Shown piece by piece: positions 35,478 through 44,393 of a stretch of DNA of 64,000 nucleotides. Both the position numbers and the translations under genes were made by a program. Every line of letters begins with the position of its first letter. Within the stretch, counting starts at the first letter, position 1. The stretch comes from Martinezella lusitana (GTDB taxonomy: Bacteria; Pseudomonadota; Alphaproteobacteria; Rhizobiales; Rhizobiaceae): NCBI RefSeq assembly GCF_900094565.1, contig NZ_FMAF01000025.1, positions 1 through 64,000 on the forward strand, written 5' to 3'. The notes below the pieces were generated by a model. That model was not told where the DNA came from. It saw only the letters and a program-made list of their open reading frames with translations, and did no database searches.

Positions 35478-35894
35478 GCATCCAGCGCAGTTGGTGGGAT
35501 TAGAACCTTCGGCACCGCCTGCGAGTGACTAATCCTTTGAGTCGGCAGTCCTCTGCTAAACCAATGCCTCTAGACAATCCAGCATGTAAGTAAGCATCAA
35601 CTAATGACCCCAGACACTGCCGAGTAAACAATTGCTTGCTTTGCCTGTCGGCATCGTGGCCCCCATGCCGATTCACACGCTGCAGATGAACCAGGACCAT
35701 GGATCGAGATGAAGCGCTGTGGTTCTGTCGCAAACCGGGCACCAAGCTCAAACAACGGTTCCGGATATTCATTCGAAGATAGTTAATTTGTGAAAACAAC
35801 TGTGCAAAGCAACAAATTTTACGGGATTTCTTAAGCCGATTTTTTTGGGCGCCTGTTTAGCTGACACAGCACTAAGAACGGGTATAACTCCGAT
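35478..35894. other. Gene-free stretch with possible IS6-type terminus
   Basis: No convincing gene is present. GGTTCTGTCGCAAA at 35721-35734 resembles the 14-bp terminal repeats of IS6-family elements (GGCTCTGTTGCAAA class) with two differences. No matching opposite end or transposase is next to it, so the similarity may be chance. The last 120 bases are A/T-rich and probably hold the promoter of the membrane-bound GGDEF-like gene at 35895. Confidence 0.3.
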
Positions 35895-36653
35895 ATGATT
35901 CTACAACAGAGACATCCCTCCGCCACCATTTTCAAAGCCCTGCGGAGGGCCACGTTCGGCGCGCTGTTCGCCGTAGTCGGTTCCGTTGGTCTTTTACTTA
36001 TATTAAACCTATTGATGCCGGATCGACCATTTTTGGTCGGATTTGTCGGTGCAGCACTTATTTCCGCATTTGTGTCCTTTCCGCTGCTTTTTGCGTTGCA
36101 GCTCAACAACGGCGTCGTCCGCAAGATGCAGGAAAACGTCACCCAGGCGGCGCGCTACGACAGCGTGACGAAGACCCTGAACGGCACCGCCTTTGCCGCG
36201 GCTGTCGAGCACTTTATCGATCGGCGCAAGCATGCCGCCACCGATGCCGGCGGCATCGTCATCGCAGTCATCGTCGATACGCTCGACGATATCGGCCGCC
36301 GCTACGGGCCGCAATGGGCCGACACCGTGATGCAATCGCTTGCCTCGATCATCCAGTCCTCGGTTCGTCGTGGCGATCTCGTGGCGCGGCTTGCCACCAA
36401 CGAACTCAACATCTTCCTACCTGGCGCCAAGGTCGAGGACGCCCGCGACATCGGCACCCGCATCCGCACGGGCGTCTCCGCCGCCACCTTCAGCGCCGAC
36501 GGCGCGCCGCTATCCGTCGCCATCCGCCTCGGCGGCACCTCCTTCGACGGCCCGGCCGACTTCAACCAACTCCGCCAACTCGCCGACCAAATGGCCTTCG
36601 AGCGCGGCGACGAGAGCGACGACATCCCGATCAGCGCGCTGCCGGCCGCATGA
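35895..36653 (+). CDS. Membrane protein with degenerate GGDEF domain
   Basis: 252 residues. Two hydrophobic segments (about 21-41 and 47-68) precede a GGDEF-like fold. The DxLTGLxNRxxF motif is altered to DSVTKTLNGTAF, and the catalytic GGDEF is replaced by ATNEL in LVARLATNELNIFLPG, so cyclase activity is not expected. It could bind c-di-GMP or GTP, or simply act as a dimerising sensor. No partner EAL or HD-GYP gene is adjacent. Confidence 0.75.
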   Translation: MILQQRHPSATIFKALRRATFGALFAVVGSVGLLLILNLLMPDRPFLVGFVGAALISAFVSFPLLFALQLNNGVVRKMQENVTQAARYDSVTKTLNGTAFAAAVEHFIDRRKHAATDAGGIVIAVIVDTLDDIGRRYGPQWADTVMQSLASIIQSSVRRGDLVARLATNELNIFLPGAKVEDARDIGTRIRTGVSAATFSADGAPLSVAIRLGGTSFDGPADFNQLRQLADQMAFERGDESDDIPISALPAA

Positions 36654-37365
36654 GGCTGGCGGTCCCACCGACGCGGCTGCGGCGGCCTGGGCCCAAACGG
36701 CGAGACCCGTCTTTGATGCGGCGTCAAAGCCAGCTAGGATCTCGGTTGTCCCTCTGGATCCGCCGAGGCCGATCAGGCCTCGAGGGATAAGATATCGGTG
36801 TGGGGTCTCGTTAAACGGCCTTCATGACGGAAACCTCGCTTTCAACGCCCGCCGTCACATATTTCTACATCGCGACGATGGCCGTTTCCTAAGGCGCCCC
36901 TGGTTGCGCCTTACGCCGATCGAGATTGTCGCGCGATTTGGCTCTATTTCCGCTTCAATGTCAGCCTGCGCGAATTCGAAAAATCAATGCTCGCTCCCGG
37001 GCACGGTCGAGCAGTGGTCAGAGATCTGAGTCGGATGCATTGGCATAGCGAAGAGCACGGGCGGCACCTCTACACCCGCGAGGAATAAAGTTGTGCCATG
37101 AATCTTTTGCACATCCAATTGGCGATGCCGTCGCCTTTGGCCGTCATCTGCCTGACACTTTTAGGCGCAATACGCACGTCCAGCCGAACGTTCGGAAGTA
37201 CCGCCGACCTCGTCATGCCTTGGTACGATACCTGACTGATGCTGGCATCGGGTGCCGAGAAGTCCACCAACCGGAGCAGCGCTTGTGCCGACGGCACAAT
37301 CGTCCTGGACCCATGACACTCATTCGTCACCTAATCCTATGTCTCGAACGGAAAGAGCGCGGCCT
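36654..37365. other. Non-coding or decayed stretch
   Basis: Frames here are short and look unlike proteins. A 6-bp hairpin (GAGGCC at 36765-36770, GGCCTC at 36776-36781) lies about 115 bases after the GGDEF-like gene, but has no T-run. I see no recognisable gene, RNA or insertion sequence in the rest. Confidence 0.4.
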
Positions 37366-38334
37366 TCATACGGTCGCTTCTCTGTCGCGACGCATATAAG
37401 CATAGACAACGCGGCGCTCGATCTCCGTCCTCGCGGCCGTTTCGCGGCAAGCGACGTCGTAAGCATAGGCCGCACTTTCCAAGACCGTGCCACCCTGGAC
37501 GATCATGCCGGCGGCGGCGAGCGCGCTACTCGTCGCGTGTGCCAAGCCTTGGCAGCAGATAGGGTCGAACGCGCAAGCTGCATCGCCAATTGCAATCCAT
37601 CGGTGGCCTGCCGTCGGCGTGAGCCGCCGGGCGGACGCATCGACCATGTCCACTCTGACTTGGCCGCGCCGCGGCGCGGCGATGCGCCAAGCGTCGCGGC
37701 GGCCCTGTGGCCCTGTCATCGTGTAGCGCCAGCCCTCGGTGTCCCCCATGAAGTGCAGCCAAGGATCAGGGGCTTCATCATGGATGAATCGCTCGGCGAG
37801 TAGGCGCTCCAAAGTTGTGACCTTGGCGCCAAGTCGGCGGGCGGCGGATGCAGCTCGGCCGCTGGCATCGATTATCGTCTGCGCACCGACACGCGTGGAC
37901 CTATCTGTCGCCGCGATCCGCAGCGTGAAGAGGTCGTCGCAATCATCCTCGATTGCCACAAGGCGGCCGCGCAGATGACATGCGCCCGATGCGATGGCAG
38001 CCGTTCTGATTGCAGCGTCGAAGCTGGGTCGGTGGACCGCAAAGCCGTGCCCGCCCGGCTGCGAAATGAAGTCGTGCCGGTCTTCAACCGCACCTTGGCG
38101 AATGATACCCAGGCACGGCACCGCGATGATCGGATCGTCGAGCACAGATCCGAGGCCGCAGGCGCGGAAGGCCATGGAAGCACGAGGCGGCAGCATCTCC
38201 ACGCGGTCTGGCGAAGGCCGGTCGTCGTCGAGCATAAGGACAGCTTTGCCTTTGGCCGCGAGGAGGTAGGCGGCCATCGCCCCCGCAGGTCCGGCACCGA
38301 TCACTGCGATGAGCCCTCGTTCGGCTTTCATCAT
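37366..38334 (-). CDS. lodB: LodB-like FAD-dependent oxidoreductase (CTQ maturation)
   Basis: About 322 residues from an ATG at 38334, which lies one base after the stop of the lodA-like gene (TGAGATG). It has an N-terminal FAD-binding motif VIGAGPAGAMAAYLLAAKG, a DASGRAAS segment and the IGDAACAFDPICCQGL motif seen in tryptophan-halogenase/geranylgeranyl-reductase-like flavoproteins. In Marinomonas the LodB protein is needed to build the cysteine tryptophylquinone of LodA, probably by hydroxylating the Trp. The tight coupling here implies the same role. Confidence 0.8.
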   Translation of the reverse strand: MMKAERGLIAVIGAGPAGAMAAYLLAAKGKAVLMLDDDRPSPDRVEMLPPRASMAFRACGLGSVLDDPIIAVPCLGIIRQGAVEDRHDFISQPGGHGFAVHRPSFDAAIRTAAIASGACHLRGRLVAIEDDCDDLFTLRIAATDRSTRVGAQTIIDASGRAASAARRLGAKVTTLERLLAERFIHDEAPDPWLHFMGDTEGWRYTMTGPQGRRDAWRIAAPRRGQVRVDMVDASARRLTPTAGHRWIAIGDAACAFDPICCQGLAHATSSALAAAGMIVQGGTVLESAAYAYDVACRETAARTEIERRVVYAYMRRDREATV

Positions 38335-38335
38335 C

Positions 38336-40330
38336 TCAGATTTCGCCCTGACGGTAGCGGCGGCGCGGCCGTCCGGGAGGCGGCGCCACCGCGCGAGCGC
38401 CACTCAGAGTCGCGCTGAGCAGCTCTTTGATCTGCGGCGGATCGCCTTCGAGCTTCGCCATGAGCGCTGGCTTCACGTCACCACGCACGAAATGCTCCGA
38501 ACGACCCTGCTCAACCCGAACGGGATCGGGAAGGCCATCGATCGTTTCGCCGAACGGGAGCACCATGCCGAGATCGTGCCACTCACGTACCATAAGCGCG
38601 ATGCGCTGGTAATAACCCGAACCGCGAACGTCGCGGAGCCAATCCGAGCGGCTGGCAAAATATTTCGCCGCCTGGGTTTGATGGCCGCGCGCGACATTGG
38701 CTATGACGCGCACGGCGCTCTCGTGCGACAGCACCTGGTCAGGCACTCGAGCACCCCAGAAGGTCGGCATTGACAGAAAATAGCCCGGATTATAGTCGGC
38801 CGACGAGTTACAGGACGCGCCGTCAGATTGCCATGGCACGCCCATGAAGCGCGTCAGCGCGCCGGCCGAGACGCCATCATATGGTCCGCCAATTGCCAAA
38901 CAGGCGGCCGGCGAGAGCATGTCGCCCCAGTCCTGTCGCGCCGGCGCGTCCGACGGGTTGACATTGAGCCGATAAGGCATCTTCCAGACATACGGGATCC
39001 GCATCGTCCATGTGAGTTCGATGCCGGGATGGAACGGCCCTCCAAGGCAATCGTGAAGAGCGGCACGCTCGAGCTGCTCAAGCTGCTCGGCGGCGCTCAG
39101 CGACGCGAAGTCGGCAGGTGGGGTTGGACCTGTCCAGTCGTCCGCAAAATCGCCGGCAGCCCAGCGCTCGAGATGCTCGAACTGCGTGCGCGTGACCGCG
39201 AGGCACGCCGGATCGACAACCTCGCCTTCTGCGTCCCCATAAATCTGCGGTAAGAATCCCGGGTCTGGCGCCAGCAGGTCCTGCTCGCGTCGAAACAGCG
39301 CGAAGATGGCGGAGCGCCAATCCGAGCCCTGCGGCGAGGCATCGCGCAGCTTCTTAAGTACTTCGGTCGCGTCAACATCGAGCGGCCCGCTATGGCCGTG
39401 GATCATGTAGAGGCCCTGATTGACCCATTGAAGGTCACTGAGGCGTTTGAAAATCGGCCAGATGTCATTGCTGAACGAGGTTGCGGCGGGCCGCGTCAGC
39501 CAGCCTTGCGCGATGTACGTCTCGCGCACCGCGTCGTCCATCGTAACAACACCGAACACGCCGGGCGCGAAGTTGGGCGGCGTTACGGCAACATAACCCG
39601 GCTCCGCATCGATCGTCGTACCGTCGGCAAAGCGGACTGCGGCACGCACTGGGCCGTCTGCAATGTCGTCGTGCCAGTCGTCGTTGTTCGCGAAGGTGGT
39701 GAGCGCGGTGTTGGGTGGATAGCAAGCCGAGACCCCGCGGCCACCAAGGACGAGGAGGCGCCCTTCGGCATCGGTGCGCAACTCACCTAAATAGACAGGC
39801 TGGTTCCTGAAGGCGCCATCGGCGAACTGGAATTGCGGTCCCTTAAGCGATGCGCCCGAAATGGCTTTCGACCGCGGGCGAATGTCAAGGCCCGAGCGGT
39901 CGCCGCTCGCACCGGTCACGTTAGGATTGCGGCGCGGCGCGTCCTTGGCAATGCCGGCAGGCAGGTCCATCGCCTGCAGGAACTGATACCAGCCGGCCTT
40001 CAAATTGGCGAGCGTGACCCGCCATTCGATCTGGACGCCAGCAGCCAGCGTGACTTCGGTAACCGTGCCGTCGTCGAGCGTCGCATAAACCCGGAACCGC
40101 GCAGCGTGTCTCCGGATCGAGGAATCAGGCCCGCGAAAGTCGTCGACCGTTTCGGCGCGTGCGCCATCCAGCCGTGTCGGCATTCCGCCGATCACTTCCG
40201 TTGAGATGAGATAGTCGTCGGCGAATACATCCTGCGCGGTGCAATTGCCGACGCGTGCGAGGCCCAGCGGCGGGTAGACGCGTAGCGCAGTGATGCGCTT
40301 GGGATCGAAGGGGCTGATCGTGCCGGTCAT
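38336..40330 (-). CDS. lodA: LodA/GoxA-like CTQ quinoprotein amino-acid oxidase
   Basis: 664 residues, with no signal peptide, as in LodA, and a good AGGAG site. It matches the LodA/GoxA family end to end: RVYPPLGLARVGN at the start and ELTWTMRIPYVWKMPYRLNV in the middle. The cofactor region reads MGVPWQSDGASCNSSADYNP, followed by FLSMPTFWGARVPDQVLSHE. Asp 503 and Cys 507 have the Asp-x3-Cys spacing of LodA Asp512/Cys516, and Trp 525 is the likely quinone partner (inferred). Family members oxidise lysine or glycine and release H2O2, which gives antibacterial activity. The amino acid used here is unknown. Confidence 0.85.
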   Translation of the reverse strand: MTGTISPFDPKRITALRVYPPLGLARVGNCTAQDVFADDYLISTEVIGGMPTRLDGARAETVDDFRGPDSSIRRHAARFRVYATLDDGTVTEVTLAAGVQIEWRVTLANLKAGWYQFLQAMDLPAGIAKDAPRRNPNVTGASGDRSGLDIRPRSKAISGASLKGPQFQFADGAFRNQPVYLGELRTDAEGRLLVLGGRGVSACYPPNTALTTFANNDDWHDDIADGPVRAAVRFADGTTIDAEPGYVAVTPPNFAPGVFGVVTMDDAVRETYIAQGWLTRPAATSFSNDIWPIFKRLSDLQWVNQGLYMIHGHSGPLDVDATEVLKKLRDASPQGSDWRSAIFALFRREQDLLAPDPGFLPQIYGDAEGEVVDPACLAVTRTQFEHLERWAAGDFADDWTGPTPPADFASLSAAEQLEQLERAALHDCLGGPFHPGIELTWTMRIPYVWKMPYRLNVNPSDAPARQDWGDMLSPAACLAIGGPYDGVSAGALTRFMGVPWQSDGASCNSSADYNPGYFLSMPTFWGARVPDQVLSHESAVRVIANVARGHQTQAAKYFASRSDWLRDVRGSGYYQRIALMVREWHDLGMVLPFGETIDGLPDPVRVEQGRSEHFVRGDVKPALMAKLEGDPPQIKELLSATLSGARAVAPPPGRPRRRYRQGEI

Positions 40331-41031
40331 GGGGCTCCTTGAGCGCGTGGGGTATGAGGCTCCGCCTCCGGCATGCCGTTGACGGCATGACGCAACGCGG
40401 CGGAAGTGGGGTAGATCACCCGACGAGATCGGTGGTCTGGGTAGCTTTCCAATTGCGACTTGCGTAGCTCATAATATGTCTTCCCTTTAGTCGAGTTTGA
40501 AGTAACTCTATAAAACGTCAAGTAGAATGTACGAGCTAGGAACGCGCGACAGACGTGCGCAACTTGCCTCAACCGTTGAGAACAACAGTCAGGTGCGGGA
40601 CCTGATGTTGTTCTCAACAGCCGCGGCGGCGACCGCGTTGCGGCAAAGGATGCAACGTTTGACAATCCGACGAAATATTTCGCCTGCTATCTTGGTAGAT
40701 CCGGTCTGAGCGCAGGTTTCGCGCTCTGACGCTTCCACGCCACAACACGGCTCTCTCCCTCCGTCGTTAGGAATAGGCAAGAATAGACGCAGACAGTCGG
40801 TTGGAATCTGATTAGCCTTTGCGACCGACAACTACAAAGACCGTCGTTCGATGCGAAGCAGCGCCTGGTCGTCTTAGAATAGCGATGAGTAATTGACGTT
40901 AGGCATGCGAGCAGGCTCTGATGGAGTGGGCGAAGCCAAGACCGCGCTCAGCGAGCGCGGTCAATTTCGTCAAGAATACGCCCTAGCCGCTTGGTTTGAT
41001 CGGCCGGAAACATAGCGGAGCCTCGGATAGA
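40331..41031. other. Gene-free stretch between lodA-like and SDR genes
   Basis: No convincing gene. A plus-strand frame at 40527-40709 covers the hairpin at 40576-40617 and has no recognisable similarity. The region just upstream of 40331 should hold the promoter of the lodAB-like operon, but I cannot pick out -35 and -10 boxes with confidence. Confidence 0.4.
40576..40617. repeat. Long hairpin-forming inverted repeat
   Basis: TTGAGAACAACA (40576-40587) pairs with TGTTGTTCTCAA (40606-40617). Inside it TCAGGT (40589-40594) pairs with ACCTGA (40600-40605), leaving a single bulged G and a 5-base loop GCGGG. The result is an 18-bp stem, far beyond chance, with no T-run after it on either strand. 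It may be a repeated extragenic palindrome, a structured RNA element or a recombination remnant. Confidence 0.6.
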
Positions 41032-41805
41032 TCAGATCCGGGCACCACCTGTTGCATCGATCATCTGGCCGGTCGTCCAGCGCGCATCGTTCGACGCAAG
41101 GAAAGCGATGACGTCTGCGACGTCCTCCGCCCGGCCGACACGAGAGAAGACCGAGAGTGCTTCGGCGCCGGCGCGCGCGTCCGGCGATGCCAGCCACTCT
41201 GCGTTCATATCCGTCTCCGTCACACCCGGCAGCACGGCATTGACCGTAATCCCCCGAGCCGCAAATTCTGGTGCCAGCGCCAGTGTCAGTGTCTCCAGCG
41301 CCCCCTTCGAGGCTGCATAGGCCGGATGCGTCGGGGCCGCGATCCGCGTGAACCCTGTCGAGACATTGATGATGCGGCCATTGTCGCGAATGTGGTCGGC
41401 GACTGCCTGGATCAGGAAGAACGGCGCCTTGTAGTTGATCGTCATCACCTCATCGAACGCGGCTTCGCTCGTCTGCTTCAAGGGTATCGCGGGTGCAATG
41501 CCGGCATTGTTCACCAGAATGTCGAGAGCGGGCGAACCCGTCTCGGTGCGCACGGCTTCGCTGAATTGCGCCCAGAGGCTGTCAGCGGCGTCCTTGCCGT
41601 GTCTGAGATCGGCCTTCACGGCCACAGCCTTGACGCCGAGCCTTTCGATGTCGCGGACAGTGGCATTGGCCGCATCCGAATTGGCGGTGTAATGCACGCC
41701 GATCAGCGCGGCACCTTCTTTCGCGAAAGCAAGGGCTACGGCTCGGCCGATACCGCGCGAGCTTCCGGTGATTAGGGCTATCTTGTCTGCGAGTCTTTTG
41801 GACAT
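41032..41805 (-). CDS. Short-chain dehydrogenase/reductase
   Basis: 257 residues of the classical SDR family. It has the cofactor motif TGSSRGIG (14-21), NNAG in ILVNNAGIAP, the catalytic YAASK and a C-terminal TGQMIDATGG. The substrate is unknown (a 3-oxoacyl or alcohol reductase type). It diverges from a TetR-family gene, and two matching operators lie between them, so it is probably induced by the compound that TetR protein senses. Confidence 0.9.
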   Translation of the reverse strand: MSKRLADKIALITGSSRGIGRAVALAFAKEGAALIGVHYTANSDAANATVRDIERLGVKAVAVKADLRHGKDAADSLWAQFSEAVRTETGSPALDILVNNAGIAPAIPLKQTSEAAFDEVMTINYKAPFFLIQAVADHIRDNGRIINVSTGFTRIAAPTHPAYAASKGALETLTLALAPEFAARGITVNAVLPGVTETDMNAEWLASPDARAGAEALSVFSRVGRAEDVADVIAFLASNDARWTTGQMIDATGGARI

Positions 41806-41828
41806 GGTTCACTCCGTTGCTAAATTAA

Positions 41829-41889
41829 ATAGTGACCGCTATAATAAGGAGGAAAGAAAGTCTGTCAACAATTTAATAGGGATCACTAT
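41829..41889. promoter_or_regulatory. Two TetR-type operators in the SDR/tetR intergenic region
   Basis: ATAGTGACCGCTAT (41829-41842) and ATAGGGATCACTAT (41876-41889) are the same imperfect palindrome read on opposite strands, ATAGxGxxCxCTAT in consensus. Centres are 47 bp apart. One site lies 24 bases from the SDR start and the other 5 bases from the TetR start (41894), so a bound repressor would block both genes. Confidence 0.7.
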
Positions 41890-41893
41890 TTTA

Positions 41894-42529
41894 ATGGATG
41901 AGCCAGTCCGCAAACGAGGCAGACCACGCGTGCTCGATCGCGACGTCGGGCTCGACATCGCGGCACGCCTGTTCTGGGAACGCGGCTATGAAGGAACCTC
42001 GACCGCCGACCTAACGAAGGCCATGGGGATCAATCCGCCGACGCTATATTCGACTTTCGGCTCCAAGGAAGAATTGTACCGTCAGGCGCTCGACTTCAGT
42101 ATAGCCCGTGAAAACAGTCGCCGGTCGGAAATACTGCATTCCAATCTTCCGGTTTACGAAGCCCTGAGCCTCTACCTCTACGATATTGCCGATGGCGATA
42201 CCCAGCCGGACAAGCCGCGGGGATGCATGGTCTCGACGGCGGTCCTCCAGCATGCGGAAGAAAATGCATCGGTCGCCCGGACGACGGCGGCGCTGCGCGA
42301 GGCGTCGATGCAGGTTCTCAAGAGCCGCTTCGATCGCGCAATCACCGAAGGCGAATTGCCGGCGGAAACCGATACCGACACGCTCGCGCGCTTCTACGGC
42401 GCTATCATCCAAGGCATGTCCGCCCAAGCCTGCGACGGCGCCTGCAATGCTCTGCTGAAGCGCCTGATCGACATCGCACTCACGGCCTGGCCCGGAATGC
42501 GTCAGACCCCGGCCGGAAATTCGGATTGA
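41894..42529 (+). CDS. TetR-family transcriptional regulator
   Basis: 211 residues from an ATG at 41894; longer frames upstream run through the operators. The N-terminal helix-turn-helix reads FWERGYEGTSTADLTKAMGI then NPPTLYSTFGSKEELYRQAL, the AcrR/TetR pattern. The C-terminal ligand domain (RGCMVSTAVLQHAEENASVA) is of the TetR_C_16-like sort. It faces the SDR gene and likely represses both itself and that gene. Confidence 0.92.
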   Translation: MDEPVRKRGRPRVLDRDVGLDIAARLFWERGYEGTSTADLTKAMGINPPTLYSTFGSKEELYRQALDFSIARENSRRSEILHSNLPVYEALSLYLYDIADGDTQPDKPRGCMVSTAVLQHAEENASVARTTAALREASMQVLKSRFDRAITEGELPAETDTDTLARFYGAIIQGMSAQACDGACNALLKRLIDIALTAWPGMRQTPAGNSD

Positions 42530-43374
42530 AGACAAGCCAACCACTCATTCTGACCGCAAGGATCGCAGAACTCGATATTGAGCAATTCGATCGCGTCCGG
42601 CGGGTATAGGACAAGGGAAACCTTTGCGCGTCCTGCCCAAATGGCTTTCTTGAAGGGTTGGTTCACTTCGTCTTCACTACCTCCGCGGCTTGCAGCCGGC
42701 AATCGCCAACTTCATCAGCGGGGTTCGGCCACCCGTGTCCCGAGGGATGCGCTGGGATAATGACTGTGAGGCTCTTGAAAGGGTCCACTAGGAGCGCCTC
42801 GTTCGCGAGGTCGGCCCCCCTCTTGCGCACCGGTCCGTTTCGCCTTGCGAGGGTGATGTCCTCAACAAGAGCTGCACGCGCGAGCGTTTTGATCCGACCG
42901 GTACTGAACAATCACATCGGGTTGACGCCATACGGAAAGAGATGCGCCTTTCCCTAGCGCCGCGTGACCCCAAACCGCCAACCCAGGTGTTTGGCCTCTT
43001 CGGAAAGAACTTGCACCCGACCAATCGTCCAAAGTCCACCGAGTTTGGTCCAGAAGTACACCGTGCATCGATTGAGTTGCCAGGTTCGATGGATCAAGCC
43101 GAAGGCGCTCATTTCAACCATGACCACCTGCACAAGGGTTTCGGCGGCCTCGTCCAGATCAATTTTCAGATGCTCGCGGGTATAGTGCCATTTCGCATTC
43201 AGGCGACGACGAAATTGCGGGCCACATCTCGCATGAGCTGACGACGGTCGATCACTCTACCGTTGATCTGATGATACGCCAATGCAGGCGAGAACGGCGC
43301 ACGGCAAGCGAGTGGATCGTCAAGCTTGTGCGAGCGTTTGCTACTGTTTCATCAGTCGCCATCGCTCGCCTTTG
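42530..43374. other. 845-base stretch without a recognisable gene
   Basis: Several overlapping frames exist on both strands but none has family motifs, a ribosome site and protein-like composition together. Minus-strand pieces such as SLTVIIPAHPSGHGWPNPAD and VYFWTKLGGLWTIGRVQV look protein-like but lie in different frames separated by stops, which suggests decayed coding DNA. Confidence 0.4.
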
Positions 43375-44259
43375 CTAAGCCACAAGCGCTGGCTTGAGGA
43401 CCTCTTCGCTCCATCGGCGAAAACTGGTCGGCGTGTCGGAGGAGGAAGACGGCGTGCGCTTCACCAGATGATCCATGCCCTCGTTCTTCGCCGTCATCAT
43501 GTTTACCATGGCCCTCGCCATGCCTTCCGAAGCGCCCCTCTTGATCATCATCGCTTTCAGATCGTCCATCGCCATAAGGTGATACTGCACAGGCTTTCCG
43601 ATCACATCCGAAATGATCGCCATCATTTCGTCAAAAGAAATGTCCTCCGGACCGAGCATCGGAATGCTCTCGACGCCGGTCCAAGACCGGCTAAGCAGCA
43701 GGCGTGCCGCCAAGGCGGCAACATCGCGGGTGGCGCATGCCGGCTCCTTGCGATCGGCGGTTGTCGGCCAGTAGAAGGCGCCGTGATCCCTGATTAGCGC
43801 AGCCTGCCGCAGAAAGTTCTCCATAAGGCTGGCGCAGGCCAGGGCTCGATAGCTCACGCCGGTGCTTGCTATCAGATCGTCCATCTTTAGAGTTGCCGTC
43901 ACGTGCCCAGCGTCTTTAGGCCATCCGCGCCCAAGCGCGGAGATGCCGACCACCTGCTTCACACCACTTGTTTTGAGCGCCTCGCACGCGGGCCGAGAGA
44001 AGTCCAGATAGGCCGCCTCGGCACTTGGCGCACGCGGGTCGGCCGGGACGAGCCAGAACACACGGTCGGCGCCAGCGAAAGCCTTTTTAACGACGGCGGC
44101 GTCGCTGTGCGAACCTTCAACCACCTCGACCCGGTTCAGCACCTGTGAAGACAGTTTGGAAGGATCTCGCGCAATCACGCGAATACGCTCTGCGCTATCG
44201 AGAATGTTTGCGAGGACCTGGCTGCCGATATTGCCCGTGGGCGCGGTAATGACAATCAT
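43375..44259 (-). CDS. NmrA-like NAD(P)-binding protein
   Basis: 294 residues from an ATG at 44259, the first residue of the fold. It starts MIVITAPTGNIGSQVLANIL, the atypical SDR (NmrA/QOR2-like) cofactor motif, followed by RVIARDPSKLSSQVLNRVEV. The classical YxxxK is absent, as is usual in this group. Such proteins reduce quinones or sense the NADP redox state. It is divergent from the AraC-family gene at 44394 and is its likely target. Confidence 0.88.
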   Translation of the reverse strand: MIVITAPTGNIGSQVLANILDSAERIRVIARDPSKLSSQVLNRVEVVEGSHSDAAVVKKAFAGADRVFWLVPADPRAPSAEAAYLDFSRPACEALKTSGVKQVVGISALGRGWPKDAGHVTATLKMDDLIASTGVSYRALACASLMENFLRQAALIRDHGAFYWPTTADRKEPACATRDVAALAARLLLSRSWTGVESIPMLGPEDISFDEMMAIISDVIGKPVQYHLMAMDDLKAMMIKRGASEGMARAMVNMMTAKNEGMDHLVKRTPSSSSDTPTSFRRWSEEVLKPALVA

Positions 44260-44393
44260 CTGTATCTCCTGGTGCTTCCAAAACGCGTTCCTGCTTGGGT
44301 CTCTCCCCGCAAGGTGTCTGGAGATGCCCCATAGACGATGAACGATCCATGCTCTAAAGTCCGTGTTTTCGTCGCGATCGTTCAAAAGCCCGA

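Noticed and set aside
35500..35799. 99-residue minus frame
   Set aside because: No family, no good start; part of a gene-free region.
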